The notes under the pieces: model-generated
Databases searched by the model: none
What the model was told of the DNA's origin: nothing
What the model saw: the letters and a program-made list of their open reading frames with translations, nothing else
Shown here: positions 1-5,860 of the stretch, one piece after another
Layout of the letters: every line of letters starts with the position of its first letter
Position numbering within the stretch: the first letter of the stretch is position 1
NCBI GenBank assembly: GCA_020433785.1
Contig: JAGRCC010000538.1
Location: 1-6,638 of the forward strand
Direction: 5' to 3'
Source: Anaerolineae bacterium
Lineage (GTDB): Bacteria; Chloroflexota; Anaerolineae; 4572-78; J111
Length of the DNA: 6,638 nt
Made by a program: the position numbers and the translations under genes

Positions 1-2
1 AA

Positions 3-266
3 GCGCCCATTTACATCTTTGATGAAGCCACGGCCAATCTTGACGCCGACAATGAGCGCATCATTCAGCACAACCTGCACACCCTAACCGCCGGAGCCAC
101 AGTCATGACCATTGCCCACCGGCTCAATACCATCACAGCCGCCGATAAGATTGTGGTCATGGACGGCGGCCGCATGGTGGAGAGCGGTACCCATATGGAG
201 TTAATTAACCGGCGGGGCGTCTACTTTGAACTGCTGCACAATCAGGGGGAAATGGCGTATGGCTAA
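3..266 (+). CDS. cydD: ABC transporter ATP-binding protein, C-terminal fragment (probably CydD)
   Basis: This is the 3' end of a gene that begins before the window; 87 codons and a TAA stop remain. What is left is the end of a nucleotide-binding domain. A Walker B stretch IYIFDE is followed by the D-loop ATANLD, and the H-loop histidine lies in TIAHRL (codon at 117-119). A standard ABC exporter tail follows (VVMDGGRMVESGTHMEL). The Walker A, Q-loop and signature motifs and the membrane domain lie off the left edge. The stop overlaps the next gene by 8 bp, which implies translational coupling. That next gene is clearly CydC-like, and cydD normally precedes cydC, so this is most likely CydD, the partner half-transporter of the inner-membrane CydDC heterodimer needed for cytochrome bd assembly. 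The ABC ATPase call is certain. The CydD assignment is inferred from position, and another ABC exporter half cannot be excluded from the fragment alone. Confidence 0.8.
   Translation, partial: APIYIFDEATANLDADNERIIQHNLHTLTAGATVMTIAHRLNTITAADKIVVMDGGRMVESGTHMELINRRGVYFELLHNQGEMAYG
244..250 (+). promoter_or_regulatory. Ribosome binding site deciding the cydC start
   Basis: AGGGGGA lies inside the end of the upstream gene, 8 nt before the ATG at 259. This supports 259 rather than the in-frame ATG at 226, which would add 11 residues with no resemblance to a CydC N-terminus. The site sits in translated sequence, consistent with coupling between the two exporter halves. Confidence 0.6.
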
Positions 267-1929
267 CCTGCTCCAGGTATTACGCTTGATGAAGCCGTTT
301 TGGCGGCGAACCCTACTGGCCCTGCTGCTGAGTGCGCTGACCACGGGCAGCAGTATCGCCCTGATGATGACCTCGGCCTGGTTGATAAGTACGGCGGCGC
401 TGCAATTGGGCATTACCTCGCTGGGGGTGGCTCCGACGGCGGTGCGGCTGTTCGGTCTGTCGCGGGCGCTCTTCCGCTACCTGGAACGGCTGGTCAGCCA
501 CGATGTCACCTTTCGCCTGCTGGCCCGGCTGCGGGTCTGGTTCTACGAGCGCATCGAGCCGCTGTCGCTGGTCCAGCTACAAGCGTTCCGCAGCGGCGAC
601 CTCATGGCCCGGGTGGTGTCCGACATCGACGAGCTGCAAAACTTCTATCTGCGGCTGGTCAGCCCGCCCCTGGTGGCCATCATCGTCACCGGCGGCATGG
701 GCCTGACCTTCAGCTTTATCGACGGCCGGGCGGCGCTGGTAGGGGTGGCTTTCATGCTGCTGACCGGTCTGCTGCTGCCGCTGCTGACGTGGGGGATGGG
801 CGTGCGGGTGGGGCCGCAGCTTATCGCTGAGCGTACCCAACTCAACAGCCATCTGGTGGACGCCATTCAAGGGATTGCCGACAGCCTCGCCTTTGGCTAC
901 GCGGCCCATATGCGAACCGCCCTGACCGGCATGGCCGCTCATCTGGCCGGGTGGGAACGGCAGATGGGCCGGCTGGATGGCTTGCAAACGGGGTTGTCAA
1001 TGCTGCTGGTCAACCTGGCTGCCGTGGCGGTGCTGTGGGTGGCCATTGGCCGGGTCGAGGGGGTGATGCTGGCCGTGTTGGTGCTGGGGACCATCGCCGC
1101 CTTTGAGGCCATTACGCCGCTGGCCTTGGCCGGGCAACATCTGGGCCAGGAGCTAACCGCCGCCGGGCGCGTGTTCGAGGTTATCAACAGCACGCCCACC
1201 GTTCCGGAGCCGCTCCAGCCGGTGACATGCCCCACCGCCGCGCCCAACGTCGAGCTGGCCGGGCTAATGTTTCGCTATGCGGCCGGTGACCGACCGGTGT
1301 ACACTGACTTTTCGCTGAATGTCCCGTATGGCGCTAAGGTGCTGCTGACTGGGGCAAGCGGGGCCGGCAAATCGTCGCTGATCAACATTCTGCTTCGGCT
1401 GGCCGACTACGAAGCGGGGCAGATCACGTTGGGTGGCGTCGATCTTAGAGCGCTGGCCCAGGAAGAGGTGCGGCAGGTGTTCGGCGTGATGACCCAGCGC
1501 ACCCACCTGTTTAATACCACCATCCGCGAGAACATTCGCATCGGCCGCAAAGCCGCCGATGATGAGGCCGTGGCGGCGGCGGCTCAGGCCGCGCACATTC
1601 ACGACTTCATCCTAACCCTGCCCAACGGCTACGACACCTGGGTCGGCGAGGGCGGCGCGCTGCTCAGCGGCGGCGAACGCCAGCGCCTGGCCCTGGCCCG
1701 CATGGTGTTGAAGGATGCGCCCATCTGGCTGCTGGATGAGATCACGGCCAACCTCGACTCAATTACGGCCGCCAACGTTCTTCGCACCGTTTTAGCCGCC
1801 GGAGCCGACCGCACCCTCATCTTAATGACCCACCGGCCGGAACGGCTCAGCCGCTACCGGTTCGATCAGCGGGTACGGTTGGTCGCCGGTCGCCCGCAAA
1901 CTGACGATACACCGGAGTTCACCGCGTAA
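259..1929 (+). CDS. cydC: CydC, thiol/heme ABC exporter subunit for cytochrome bd assembly
   Basis: This is a 556-residue half-transporter of normal family length, with a membrane domain (about 1-300) and an ATPase domain (about 335-556). The family motif LFGLSRALFRYLERLVSHD (64-82) closely matches E. coli CydC. R77 and H81 align with E. coli R81 and H85, which I recall being reported as heme-contacting residues. Hydrophobic spans are visible near 19-41, 137-154, 158-178, 246-264 and 270-290. The ATPase motifs are complete: A-loop Y340, Walker A GASGAGKSS (365-373), Q-loop Q413, signature LSGGE (469-473), Walker B with D493 and catalytic E494, and H-loop H525. The tail after the H-loop is short and lacks the usual GTHxEL motif. 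CydDC acts in the cytoplasmic membrane. It was long described as a cysteine/glutathione exporter and more recently as a heme transporter; either way it is required for cytochrome bd. The start at 259 is supported by the site at 244-250 and by the overlap with the upstream gene. Confidence 0.92.
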   Translation: MANLLQVLRLMKPFWRRTLLALLLSALTTGSSIALMMTSAWLISTAALQLGITSLGVAPTAVRLFGLSRALFRYLERLVSHDVTFRLLARLRVWFYERIEPLSLVQLQAFRSGDLMARVVSDIDELQNFYLRLVSPPLVAIIVTGGMGLTFSFIDGRAALVGVAFMLLTGLLLPLLTWGMGVRVGPQLIAERTQLNSHLVDAIQGIADSLAFGYAAHMRTALTGMAAHLAGWERQMGRLDGLQTGLSMLLVNLAAVAVLWVAIGRVEGVMLAVLVLGTIAAFEAITPLALAGQHLGQELTAAGRVFEVINSTPTVPEPLQPVTCPTAAPNVELAGLMFRYAAGDRPVYTDFSLNVPYGAKVLLTGASGAGKSSLINILLRLADYEAGQITLGGVDLRALAQEEVRQVFGVMTQRTHLFNTTIRENIRIGRKAADDEAVAAAAQAAHIHDFILTLPNGYDTWVGEGGALLSGGERQRLALARMVLKDAPIWLLDEITANLDSITAANVLRTVLAAGADRTLILMTHRPERLSRYRFDQRVRLVAGRPQTDDTPEFTA

Positions 1930-1954
1930 ACCCATTGGCCGGCCGGACCTCGGC
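1930..1954. other. Short convergent intergenic gap
   Basis: Only 25 bp separate the cydC stop from the stop of the opposing small gene. The gap contains GGCCGGCC, an 8-bp perfect palindrome (1938-1945), but no stem-loop with a T-tract. No classical terminator is visible, so transcripts from the two sides may overlap. Confidence 0.5.
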
Positions 1955-2221
1955 TCAGTCCAGATGGCCCCCCGCTTCGGCTTGTTGTAACACGTCCAAG
2001 ATGGCCGCTGCCAGGCTCCGCGCGGCTTGCTCGCTGAGTTCGACCGCTACCCTGGCTCCCGGCCCTAACTCTTCGTTCACAAAATCGATATTCAGGGCGT
2101 GTTCCATGTCCACGTGGAAGGGGTGATCATAGGACACGTTGGCTCGATTAAGGGCAAACCAGCCCTCCTTGCCTTTGCCGCTGCCATCGACAGTCACTTT
2201 TTTGACAATCATTGTACACAT
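1955..2221 (-). CDS. Small conserved protein, DUF6295-like
   Basis: This 88-residue protein has no signal peptide or membrane segment and is presumably cytoplasmic. From memory it resembles the DUF6295 family of short uncharacterised proteins, whose function I do not know. Visible landmarks are MCT at the start, GSGKG (13-17), GWF (20-22), YDHPFH (31-36), EHALNIDFVNE (40-50), and a C-terminal amphipathic helix rich in Ala and Glu (about 63-83). H33, H36 and H41 with C2 could form a metal site, but this is speculation. The glycine/lysine stretch is too short to be called a P-loop. A strong ribosome binding site (GAGGAAG) lies just upstream of the ATG. The gene starts 18 bp after the hydrolase stop on the same strand, so the two are almost certainly co-transcribed and the small protein probably serves the same process. 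The coding call is strong; the family name is less sure. Confidence 0.8.
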   Translation of the reverse strand: MCTMIVKKVTVDGSGKGKEGWFALNRANVSYDHPFHVDMEHALNIDFVNEELGPGARVAVELSEQAARSLAAAILDVLQQAEAGGHLD

Positions 2222-2239
2222 AGTGCTCTTCCTCTCTGC

Positions 2240-3001
2240 TTAGTCCATCGCCAGATATTTTCCCAAGAAAGCGAATATCTTCTCCCAGCCATCGACCGCC
2301 TGCTGCTGCCGGTAAATGGGCCGGTGGTAGTAAAAGAAGCCGTGGCCCGCCCCCGGATAGCGGTGAAATTCATAGGTCTTCTCATGCTTCTGCAAGGCTT
2401 CTTCGTGCCGGTTGACTTGTTCCGGCGTCGGGCTGTGGTCGTCATCGCCAAAGAGGCCCAAAATAGGACAGGCCAGATCGGGGGTGTAATCAATGGGGGC
2501 GACCGGATAATGGGCGTTTAAGTCCGCCTCGGCCATGACCACCCGCCCGCCCCAACAATCGACCACCGCATCGAACCCTTGCACCCGACAGGCGGCCAAA
2601 TAGGCATGGCGGCCGCCCGAACAGGTGCCAAACACGCCCACCTTGCCGTTGAGATAGGGCAGCGACCGCAGGTACAGCATCGCGCCTTCAATGTCGCCCA
2701 CGGCCTGATCATCGGGAATGCCGCCATCGCCCCGCACTTTGGCGGCCACATCTTCCGGCGTTCCGTGACCGGCCCGGAAATACAGATTGGGCGAGATAGC
2801 CACATAGCCGTGGTGAGCAAACTTCCGCGTGGCTTCCCGATACCACTCATCCCAGCCCGGCATATGGTGGATCAACACTACCCCCGGAAACGGTCCGGCG
2901 CCCAACGGCCGGGCCAAATACGCATTGATCAGCGTGTGGTTGTCGCCGGCTATGGTGATCGTCTCTGCTAACATGCCCTCATACATGTCGGTTTGATACA
3001 T
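2240..3001 (-). CDS. Dienelactone hydrolase family alpha/beta hydrolase
   Basis: This 253-residue cytoplasmic enzyme is close to the usual length of about 230-250 for the family. An alpha/beta-hydrolase core is evident: PGVVLIHHMPGW (39-50) carries the strand and oxyanion region. The nucleophile elbow is GTCSGG (125-130), with Cys127 as nucleophile, a cysteine as in dienelactone hydrolase rather than the serine of esterases. GLFGDDDHSP (182-191) supplies the acid, probably D188, and GAGHGF (217-222) supplies H220. The triad is therefore complete. Classical members open dienelactone to maleylacetate in chloroaromatic breakdown, but many homologues are general hydrolases and no other aromatic-catabolism gene is visible here, so the substrate is unknown. 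The start is supported by AAAGGAG six bases upstream of the ATG. It is the first gene of a two-gene operon with the small DUF6295-like protein and is transcribed away from the GH13 gene. Confidence 0.9.
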   Translation of the reverse strand: MYQTDMYEGMLAETITIAGDNHTLINAYLARPLGAGPFPGVVLIHHMPGWDEWYREATRKFAHHGYVAISPNLYFRAGHGTPEDVAAKVRGDGGIPDDQAVGDIEGAMLYLRSLPYLNGKVGVFGTCSGGRHAYLAACRVQGFDAVVDCWGGRVVMAEADLNAHYPVAPIDYTPDLACPILGLFGDDDHSPTPEQVNRHEEALQKHEKTYEFHRYPGAGHGFFYYHRPIYRQQQAVDGWEKIFAFLGKYLAMD

Positions 3002-3035
3002 TCATCGCTCCTTTCAAGCCGAAATAGATGCCCGT

Positions 3036-3064
3036 ATTGTACTCGGAAACCCCATAAAATCATA
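3036..3064 (-). promoter_or_regulatory. Possible promoter elements for the hydrolase operon
   Basis: Two candidate -10 hexamers are seen on the minus strand: TACAAT (3041-3036) and TATGAT (3064-3059). The first would give a leader of roughly 27 nt before the ATG at 3001. No good TTGACA-like -35 lies at 16-18 bp from either. The area is AT-rich compared with the flanking genes, as expected for a promoter, but the exact site is uncertain. Confidence 0.3.
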
Positions 3065-3101
3065 AGAAATGAAGATTACTTATATAACCTAAGTTGCTAC
3101 C

Positions 3102-3212
3102 CAATGTCATTAAGTTAAGCCCCCCGGCCCCCCAAAGGGGGGAGAAAACCGTCAAATTCCCCCCTTTGAGGGGTTAGGGGGGCTAACGTCGGCCACTAAC
3201 TTAATGACATTG
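3102..3212. repeat. 111-bp palindromic MITE-like repeat
   Basis: The outer arms are a perfect 16-bp inverted repeat: CAATGTCATTAAGTTA at 3102-3117 and its reverse complement at 3197-3212. Inside them is a second, nearly perfect pair of arms, 3118-3143 and 3158-3184, built from AGCCCCCC, a C-rich block and AAAGGGGGGA, around a 14-nt loop. The right side has 12 extra unpaired bases (3185-3196). The element has no ORF and would fold into a very stable hairpin as DNA or RNA. C6/G6 repeats of this style occur as dispersed copies in several bacterial genomes (recalled, not searched here). No target-site duplication directly abuts the ends. It lies between divergent genes, so it could insulate them or end read-through from either side. 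Confidence 0.75.
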
Positions 3213-3419
3213 ACTCCCTACTTCCTACCCCTCGGTTTGGACACTAGGTGGCAACTCCTCATTGAGTGAAAATTGAGTGAGATCGGTTACTATGGCATAC
3301 GTCGTGCGTCTGCCGTATCACCATCGGCTACGCACCCTGCCATACGCCAGACGCTTTGGTTGATTTAATTCTGGGATAGACCTTAATTTTATAGCTATCA
3401 CTTAGGAAGAAGGGATACC
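3213..3419. other. Upstream region of the GH13 gene, non-coding
   Basis: I see no plausible gene here. The region holds a tandem-like direct repeat of ATTGAGTGA (3261-3279). It also holds an imperfect inverted repeat: TATGGCA (3291-3297) pairs with TGCCATA (3338-3344), and GTGCGT (3304-3309) pairs with ACGCAC (3330-3335). This could fold into a bulged stem-loop just upstream of the probable promoter, as an operator or as part of a leader RNA. It matches no riboswitch class that I recognise. Confidence 0.4.
3360..3395 (+). promoter_or_regulatory. Weak candidate promoter of the GH13 gene
   Basis: TTGATT (3360-3365) stands 17 bp before TTAATT (3383-3388), and a TATAGC follows at 3390-3395. The stretch is distinctly AT-rich just before the ribosome binding site (AAGGG, 3410-3414) and the ATG at 3420. 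Matches to consensus are modest, so this is only the most likely place. Confidence 0.3.
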
Positions 3420-5414
3420 ATGCCAAACAATCATAACCACCTCAATGGAACGGGCATAAACTCGCACCTGCGGATACCTGCCCCTGCCGGCAGTGACATC
3501 AAAATGCGCTTTGCCGATCTGTTGCAACGCGACCAGTTCGATCCGCCCAACTGGCAGAGCGTGGCCCTCCAACCGGTCGTCGGACAGCCCGATTGGTTCG
3601 AGATCGATCTCCATGCCCTGGGTCTGACTGACGGCGATTATGAGTATGAGTTTGTCTTGGGTGATGCCATCGATGCGCCTATCGCCGATCCCTATGCCGT
3701 TCATATCACCCGCTTTGGCGGCTATCGCGGCATCTTTCAGATGCGGGGCGGCCAGCGCTGGCAGCAGCCTTTTACCTGGGATGACGAATTTACGCCCGGG
3801 AACGAGCTGCGCAACAACCACCAGTTGGTGATCTATGAGATGCCCATGCGTTGGATGGAGAGCGCGCCGGAGAAGGCGCGCCAAGTGGGCCTGGGCACTT
3901 TTGAGACGGTGGTGTTCGCCCACCTCGACCAGCTCAAGGCCCTGGGTATCAACGCCATCGAACTGCTGCCGGTGCAGGACTCGCCGGATACCCTCAACTG
4001 GGGCTACGGCACGCGCTTCTTCTTCACCCCCGATATTGATATGGGGCTGCCCGTTGAACTCAAGTTCTTCGTCAAGCAGTGCCATCGACGGGGCATCCGG
4101 GTCATTTTCGATGTGGTGATGAACCACGCCCGCAACTGCCCCTTGGAACAGCTCGACTCCGTCCGCTATTTTCTATCAAACGACGATGAGGAGCGGTCTC
4201 ATCGAGGCGAGGACTATGGGGCCAGGCTGTTTCGCTACTGGCCGGACGCCCATAACCAAACCCCGGCCCGCGATTTCCAGCTGCGGATGGTCGATTACCT
4301 GATTACCGAGTATCACGCCGACGGCTTCAGGATTGATGAATTCAGAGGCATCAACCACTGGGAATTCATCCAGCAGTTTCGTGATCATGCCTGGCAAACC
4401 CAGCAACAGGCCTTTCCCGGTCGGCCGTTTCTCGTCATCGCCGAGGACTCCTGGCGGCGGGCTGTCATCACCCATCAACGGGCAGACAATCCCCATGGCC
4501 GCAAGGTTACAGACTCGATGTGGAACTTTGCCTTTCGCGATGAACTGCGCCGGGCCTTTTCCGGTCAGCTTCGGACCGACTGGGGGCAGCCCTCGTGGCG
4601 AGAGCGGATCGGCTGGCTGGTTACCGGCAGCCAGACCTGGAATGACTGGACCCGGCAGGGCGAGCCTGGCTTTTATGATCTCTCCCAGGCCGTCAACTAT
4701 CTGACCTCTCACGACGTGGAAAAGGATAGTGAACAACGGATGATGAATTATCTCCTGGCGCCGATGTTGGAGGCCCATGGCTATCGCGGTACGGTGAACG
4801 ATATCCGCTGGGTGGCCGATCATCTCCAGGCCGGCTCCGGCGAGCAAGCCAACGCTGAACAACGCGAGCTCCACGGTCTGGCGCTAGAGCGTCTGCGCAG
4901 CGCCTTCTGTCTGCTGATGACGGCCGTCGGTATCCCCATGCTCCTGGCCGGCGATGAGTTTGGTGATGTCCATGATCTCGACCATACCGACTGGCGCTTG
5001 AAAATGTCCGATCCGGTGGACTGGGACCGGCTCGATGCCTCGGCCAACAATCGCGATTTGTGGGGCAAGGTAGCTGAGTTGATTGCCTTGAGAACCCAGC
5101 ACCCGGCCTTGACCCGCAACGAAACCGAGTTCATTCACTTTCACCCTCAATTCAATGACAACGATGGCCCCAAGGTCTTTGCTTACTGCCGTACCCGGGG
5201 TGTTGCGCCGGGGGCTAACGATCAGATTGTCGTCATCGGCAACCTGGGACCGCAGTCGTATGATCGATACAACCTGCCCTGGCCCTGGCCGGGCCTGGCT
5301 GCCGTAAGGGAAATCGCGCCGCCGCAACCTTCCGCGCCCCTGGCACCCAACGATACCGGTTCATCCGTGCGGCTGTCACTGGCCCCCTATCAGATACGGG
5401 TGTTCGCTACCTAA
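3420..5414 (+). CDS. GH13 alpha-amylase-family glycoside hydrolase or glucan branching enzyme-like
   Basis: This 664-residue protein lacks a signal peptide and should act in the cytoplasm on alpha-glucan such as glycogen or maltodextrin. Residues about 15-110 look like the beta-sandwich (CBM48/E-set) found before branching and debranching enzymes, including DGDYEYEFV (71-79) and DPYA (90-93). The catalytic barrel runs from about 135 to 515. Conserved region I is DVVMNH (231-236). Region II is GFRIDEF (302-308) with nucleophile D306. Region III contains acid/base E342 in VIAED. Region IV is SHD (430-432) with D432. An all-beta C-terminal domain covers about 565-664. All catalytic residues are present, so the enzyme should be active. 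LGTFETVV and GINAIELLPV resemble branching enzyme and trehalohydrolase, but WGYGTRFFF replaces the usual WGYDG, so I do not assign a specific reaction. It appears monocistronic, with AAGGG five bases before the ATG. Confidence 0.9.
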   Translation: MPNNHNHLNGTGINSHLRIPAPAGSDIKMRFADLLQRDQFDPPNWQSVALQPVVGQPDWFEIDLHALGLTDGDYEYEFVLGDAIDAPIADPYAVHITRFGGYRGIFQMRGGQRWQQPFTWDDEFTPGNELRNNHQLVIYEMPMRWMESAPEKARQVGLGTFETVVFAHLDQLKALGINAIELLPVQDSPDTLNWGYGTRFFFTPDIDMGLPVELKFFVKQCHRRGIRVIFDVVMNHARNCPLEQLDSVRYFLSNDDEERSHRGEDYGARLFRYWPDAHNQTPARDFQLRMVDYLITEYHADGFRIDEFRGINHWEFIQQFRDHAWQTQQQAFPGRPFLVIAEDSWRRAVITHQRADNPHGRKVTDSMWNFAFRDELRRAFSGQLRTDWGQPSWRERIGWLVTGSQTWNDWTRQGEPGFYDLSQAVNYLTSHDVEKDSEQRMMNYLLAPMLEAHGYRGTVNDIRWVADHLQAGSGEQANAEQRELHGLALERLRSAFCLLMTAVGIPMLLAGDEFGDVHDLDHTDWRLKMSDPVDWDRLDASANNRDLWGKVAELIALRTQHPALTRNETEFIHFHPQFNDNDGPKVFAYCRTRGVAPGANDQIVVIGNLGPQSYDRYNLPWPWPGLAAVREIAPPQPSAPLAPNDTGSSVRLSLAPYQIRVFAT

Positions 5415-5448
5415 CGTATGAAAAACAACTAAGGATCGGCCACGTCGT

Positions 5449-5512
5449 GGCGAGCAAAGCGAAGCCATCTCCTAATCCGAACGCGGAGATGGCTTCGTCG
5501 TTCTCACTCGCC
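5449..5512. repeat. Long hairpin after the GH13 gene, REP-like or terminator
   Basis: A perfect 13-bp stem pairs CGAAGCCATCTCC (5460-5472) with GGAGATGGCTTCG (5485-5497) around a 12-nt loop. It is flanked by an outer 6-bp pair, GGCGAG (5449-5454) and CTCGCC (5507-5512). It starts 35 bp after the GH13 stop. No T-tract follows, so intrinsic termination is not assured, but such stems can stabilise 3' ends. The wording (GGCGAGC, GCGAAGC, ATCTCC) resembles a palindromic repeat family I recall as dispersed in various bacterial genomes, so it may be a REP-like element rather than a dedicated terminator. Confidence 0.7.
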
Positions 5513-5544
5513 ATAACAAACGCGGGCATGTAAGCCCTTATGCC

Positions 5545-5558
5545 GGGACTTTCGGGCA
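5545..5558 (+). promoter_or_regulatory. DosR/DevR-like box 1 (upstream)
   Basis: GGGACTTTCGGGCA matches 10 of 12 fixed positions of the mycobacterial DosR/DevR box as I recall it, GGGACTTTNGNCCC. Its start is 22 bp, about two helical turns, from the start of the next similar site. That spacing suits cooperative binding of response-regulator dimers on one face of the DNA. The assignment rests on motif similarity only. Confidence 0.4.
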
Positions 5559-5566
5559 AACGGCCC

Positions 5567-5580
5567 GGTACTTTTGGCCC
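5567..5580 (+). promoter_or_regulatory. DosR/DevR-like box 2 (upstream)
   Basis: GGTACTTTTGGCCC matches 11 of 12 fixed positions of the recalled DosR/DevR consensus. It shares the 9-mer ACTTTTGGC with the promoter-proximal site at 5753. It is embedded in a direct repeat of GGCCCGG (5562-5568 and 5576-5582), so part of the similarity could come from GC-rich repetition. Confidence 0.4.
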
Positions 5581-5689
5581 GGCCCTTCCGACGAATAGAG
5601 CCACTATATCTGGCGATGCGGCCAACCGGTATCCCCTATCTTGTAGCGCTCCAAGCGCCGGCCAACTTACTCCCGGCGACTGACGGAAA

Positions 5690-5743
5690 CGACGTCGCTG
5701 CTTCGACGTGACTTATGGGCAGAAGACCTAAGTACCATTAGGC
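5690..5743. other. Two small perfect stem-loops in the upstream region
   Basis: ACGTCG and CGACGT (5692-5697 and 5704-5709) pair around CTGCTT. Further on, CCTAA and TTAGG (5728-5732 and 5739-5743) pair around six bases. Both are short and could arise by chance. The rest of 5603-5750 shows nothing recognisable and no gene. Confidence 0.25.
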
Positions 5744-5752
5744 AAAAAAGTA

Positions 5753-5766
5753 GGGACTTTTGGCTC
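5753..5766 (+). promoter_or_regulatory. DosR/DevR-like box 3, overlapping the promoter
   Basis: GGGACTTTTGGCTC matches 11 of 12 fixed positions of the recalled DosR/DevR consensus. Its centre lies about 43 bp upstream of the start site predicted from the TATAAT at 5791. This is the classical position for an activator next to the -35 region, and also where the promoter-proximal DevR box lies in mycobacterial genes. Confidence 0.45.
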
Positions 5767-5768
5767 TA

Positions 5769-5796
5769 TTCACGAGACTATCACCTAGCGTATAAT
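5769..5796 (+). promoter_or_regulatory. Promoter of the HU-like/DUF4469 gene
   Basis: A perfect -10 hexamer, TATAAT (5791-5796), is preceded at 16 bp by TTCACG (5769-5774), a 4-of-6 match to TTGACA. The predicted start near 5803 gives a leader of about 58 nt. The weak -35 with an activator-like site directly upstream suggests an activated promoter. An 8-bp inverted repeat, GTATAATG (5790-5797) and CATTATAC (5824-5831), overlaps the -10 and could be an operator. Confidence 0.6.
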
Positions 5797-5860
5797 GGCA
5801 ATATAAGTTAAATCGTTATCACTCATTATACCCATTCCTACTTCGCTAAGGAGATAACTC

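Noticed and set aside
12..45. GSGKG in the small DUF6295-like protein (2221-1955) read as a Walker A motif
   Set aside because: It lacks the GxxxxGK[ST] pattern and the protein is too small for a P-loop NTPase. Positions given here are residues, not bases.
226..258. Earlier in-frame ATG for cydC
   Set aside because: It adds 11 residues (MNCCTIRGKWR) unlike any CydC N-terminus and lacks a good ribosome binding site; the ATG at 259 has AGGGGGA at proper spacing.
2099..2521. 140-codon plus-strand reading frame across the hydrolase and small-protein genes
   Set aside because: It crosses two well-supported genes and their junction on the opposite strand and resembles no family.
3118..3184. The C6/G6 repeat as a CRISPR unit or ordinary intrinsic terminator
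   Set aside because: There is only one inverted pair with no regularly spaced direct repeats, and no T-tract follows; the perfect outer arms point to a MITE-like element.
3402..4127. 241-codon minus-strand reading frame opposite the GH13 gene
   Set aside because: It is antisense to well-conserved GH13 barrel sequence, has no recognisable domain, and arises from codon bias in the real gene.
4176..4874. 232-codon minus-strand reading frame opposite the GH13 gene
   Set aside because: It has the same cause: it mirrors a gene with intact catalytic motifs on the plus strand and shows no domain of its own.
5407..5625. 72-codon minus-strand reading frame in the 5415-5860 spacer
   Set aside because: It runs through the perfect hairpin and the DosR-like boxes, shows no family resemblance, and overlaps the GH13 stop.
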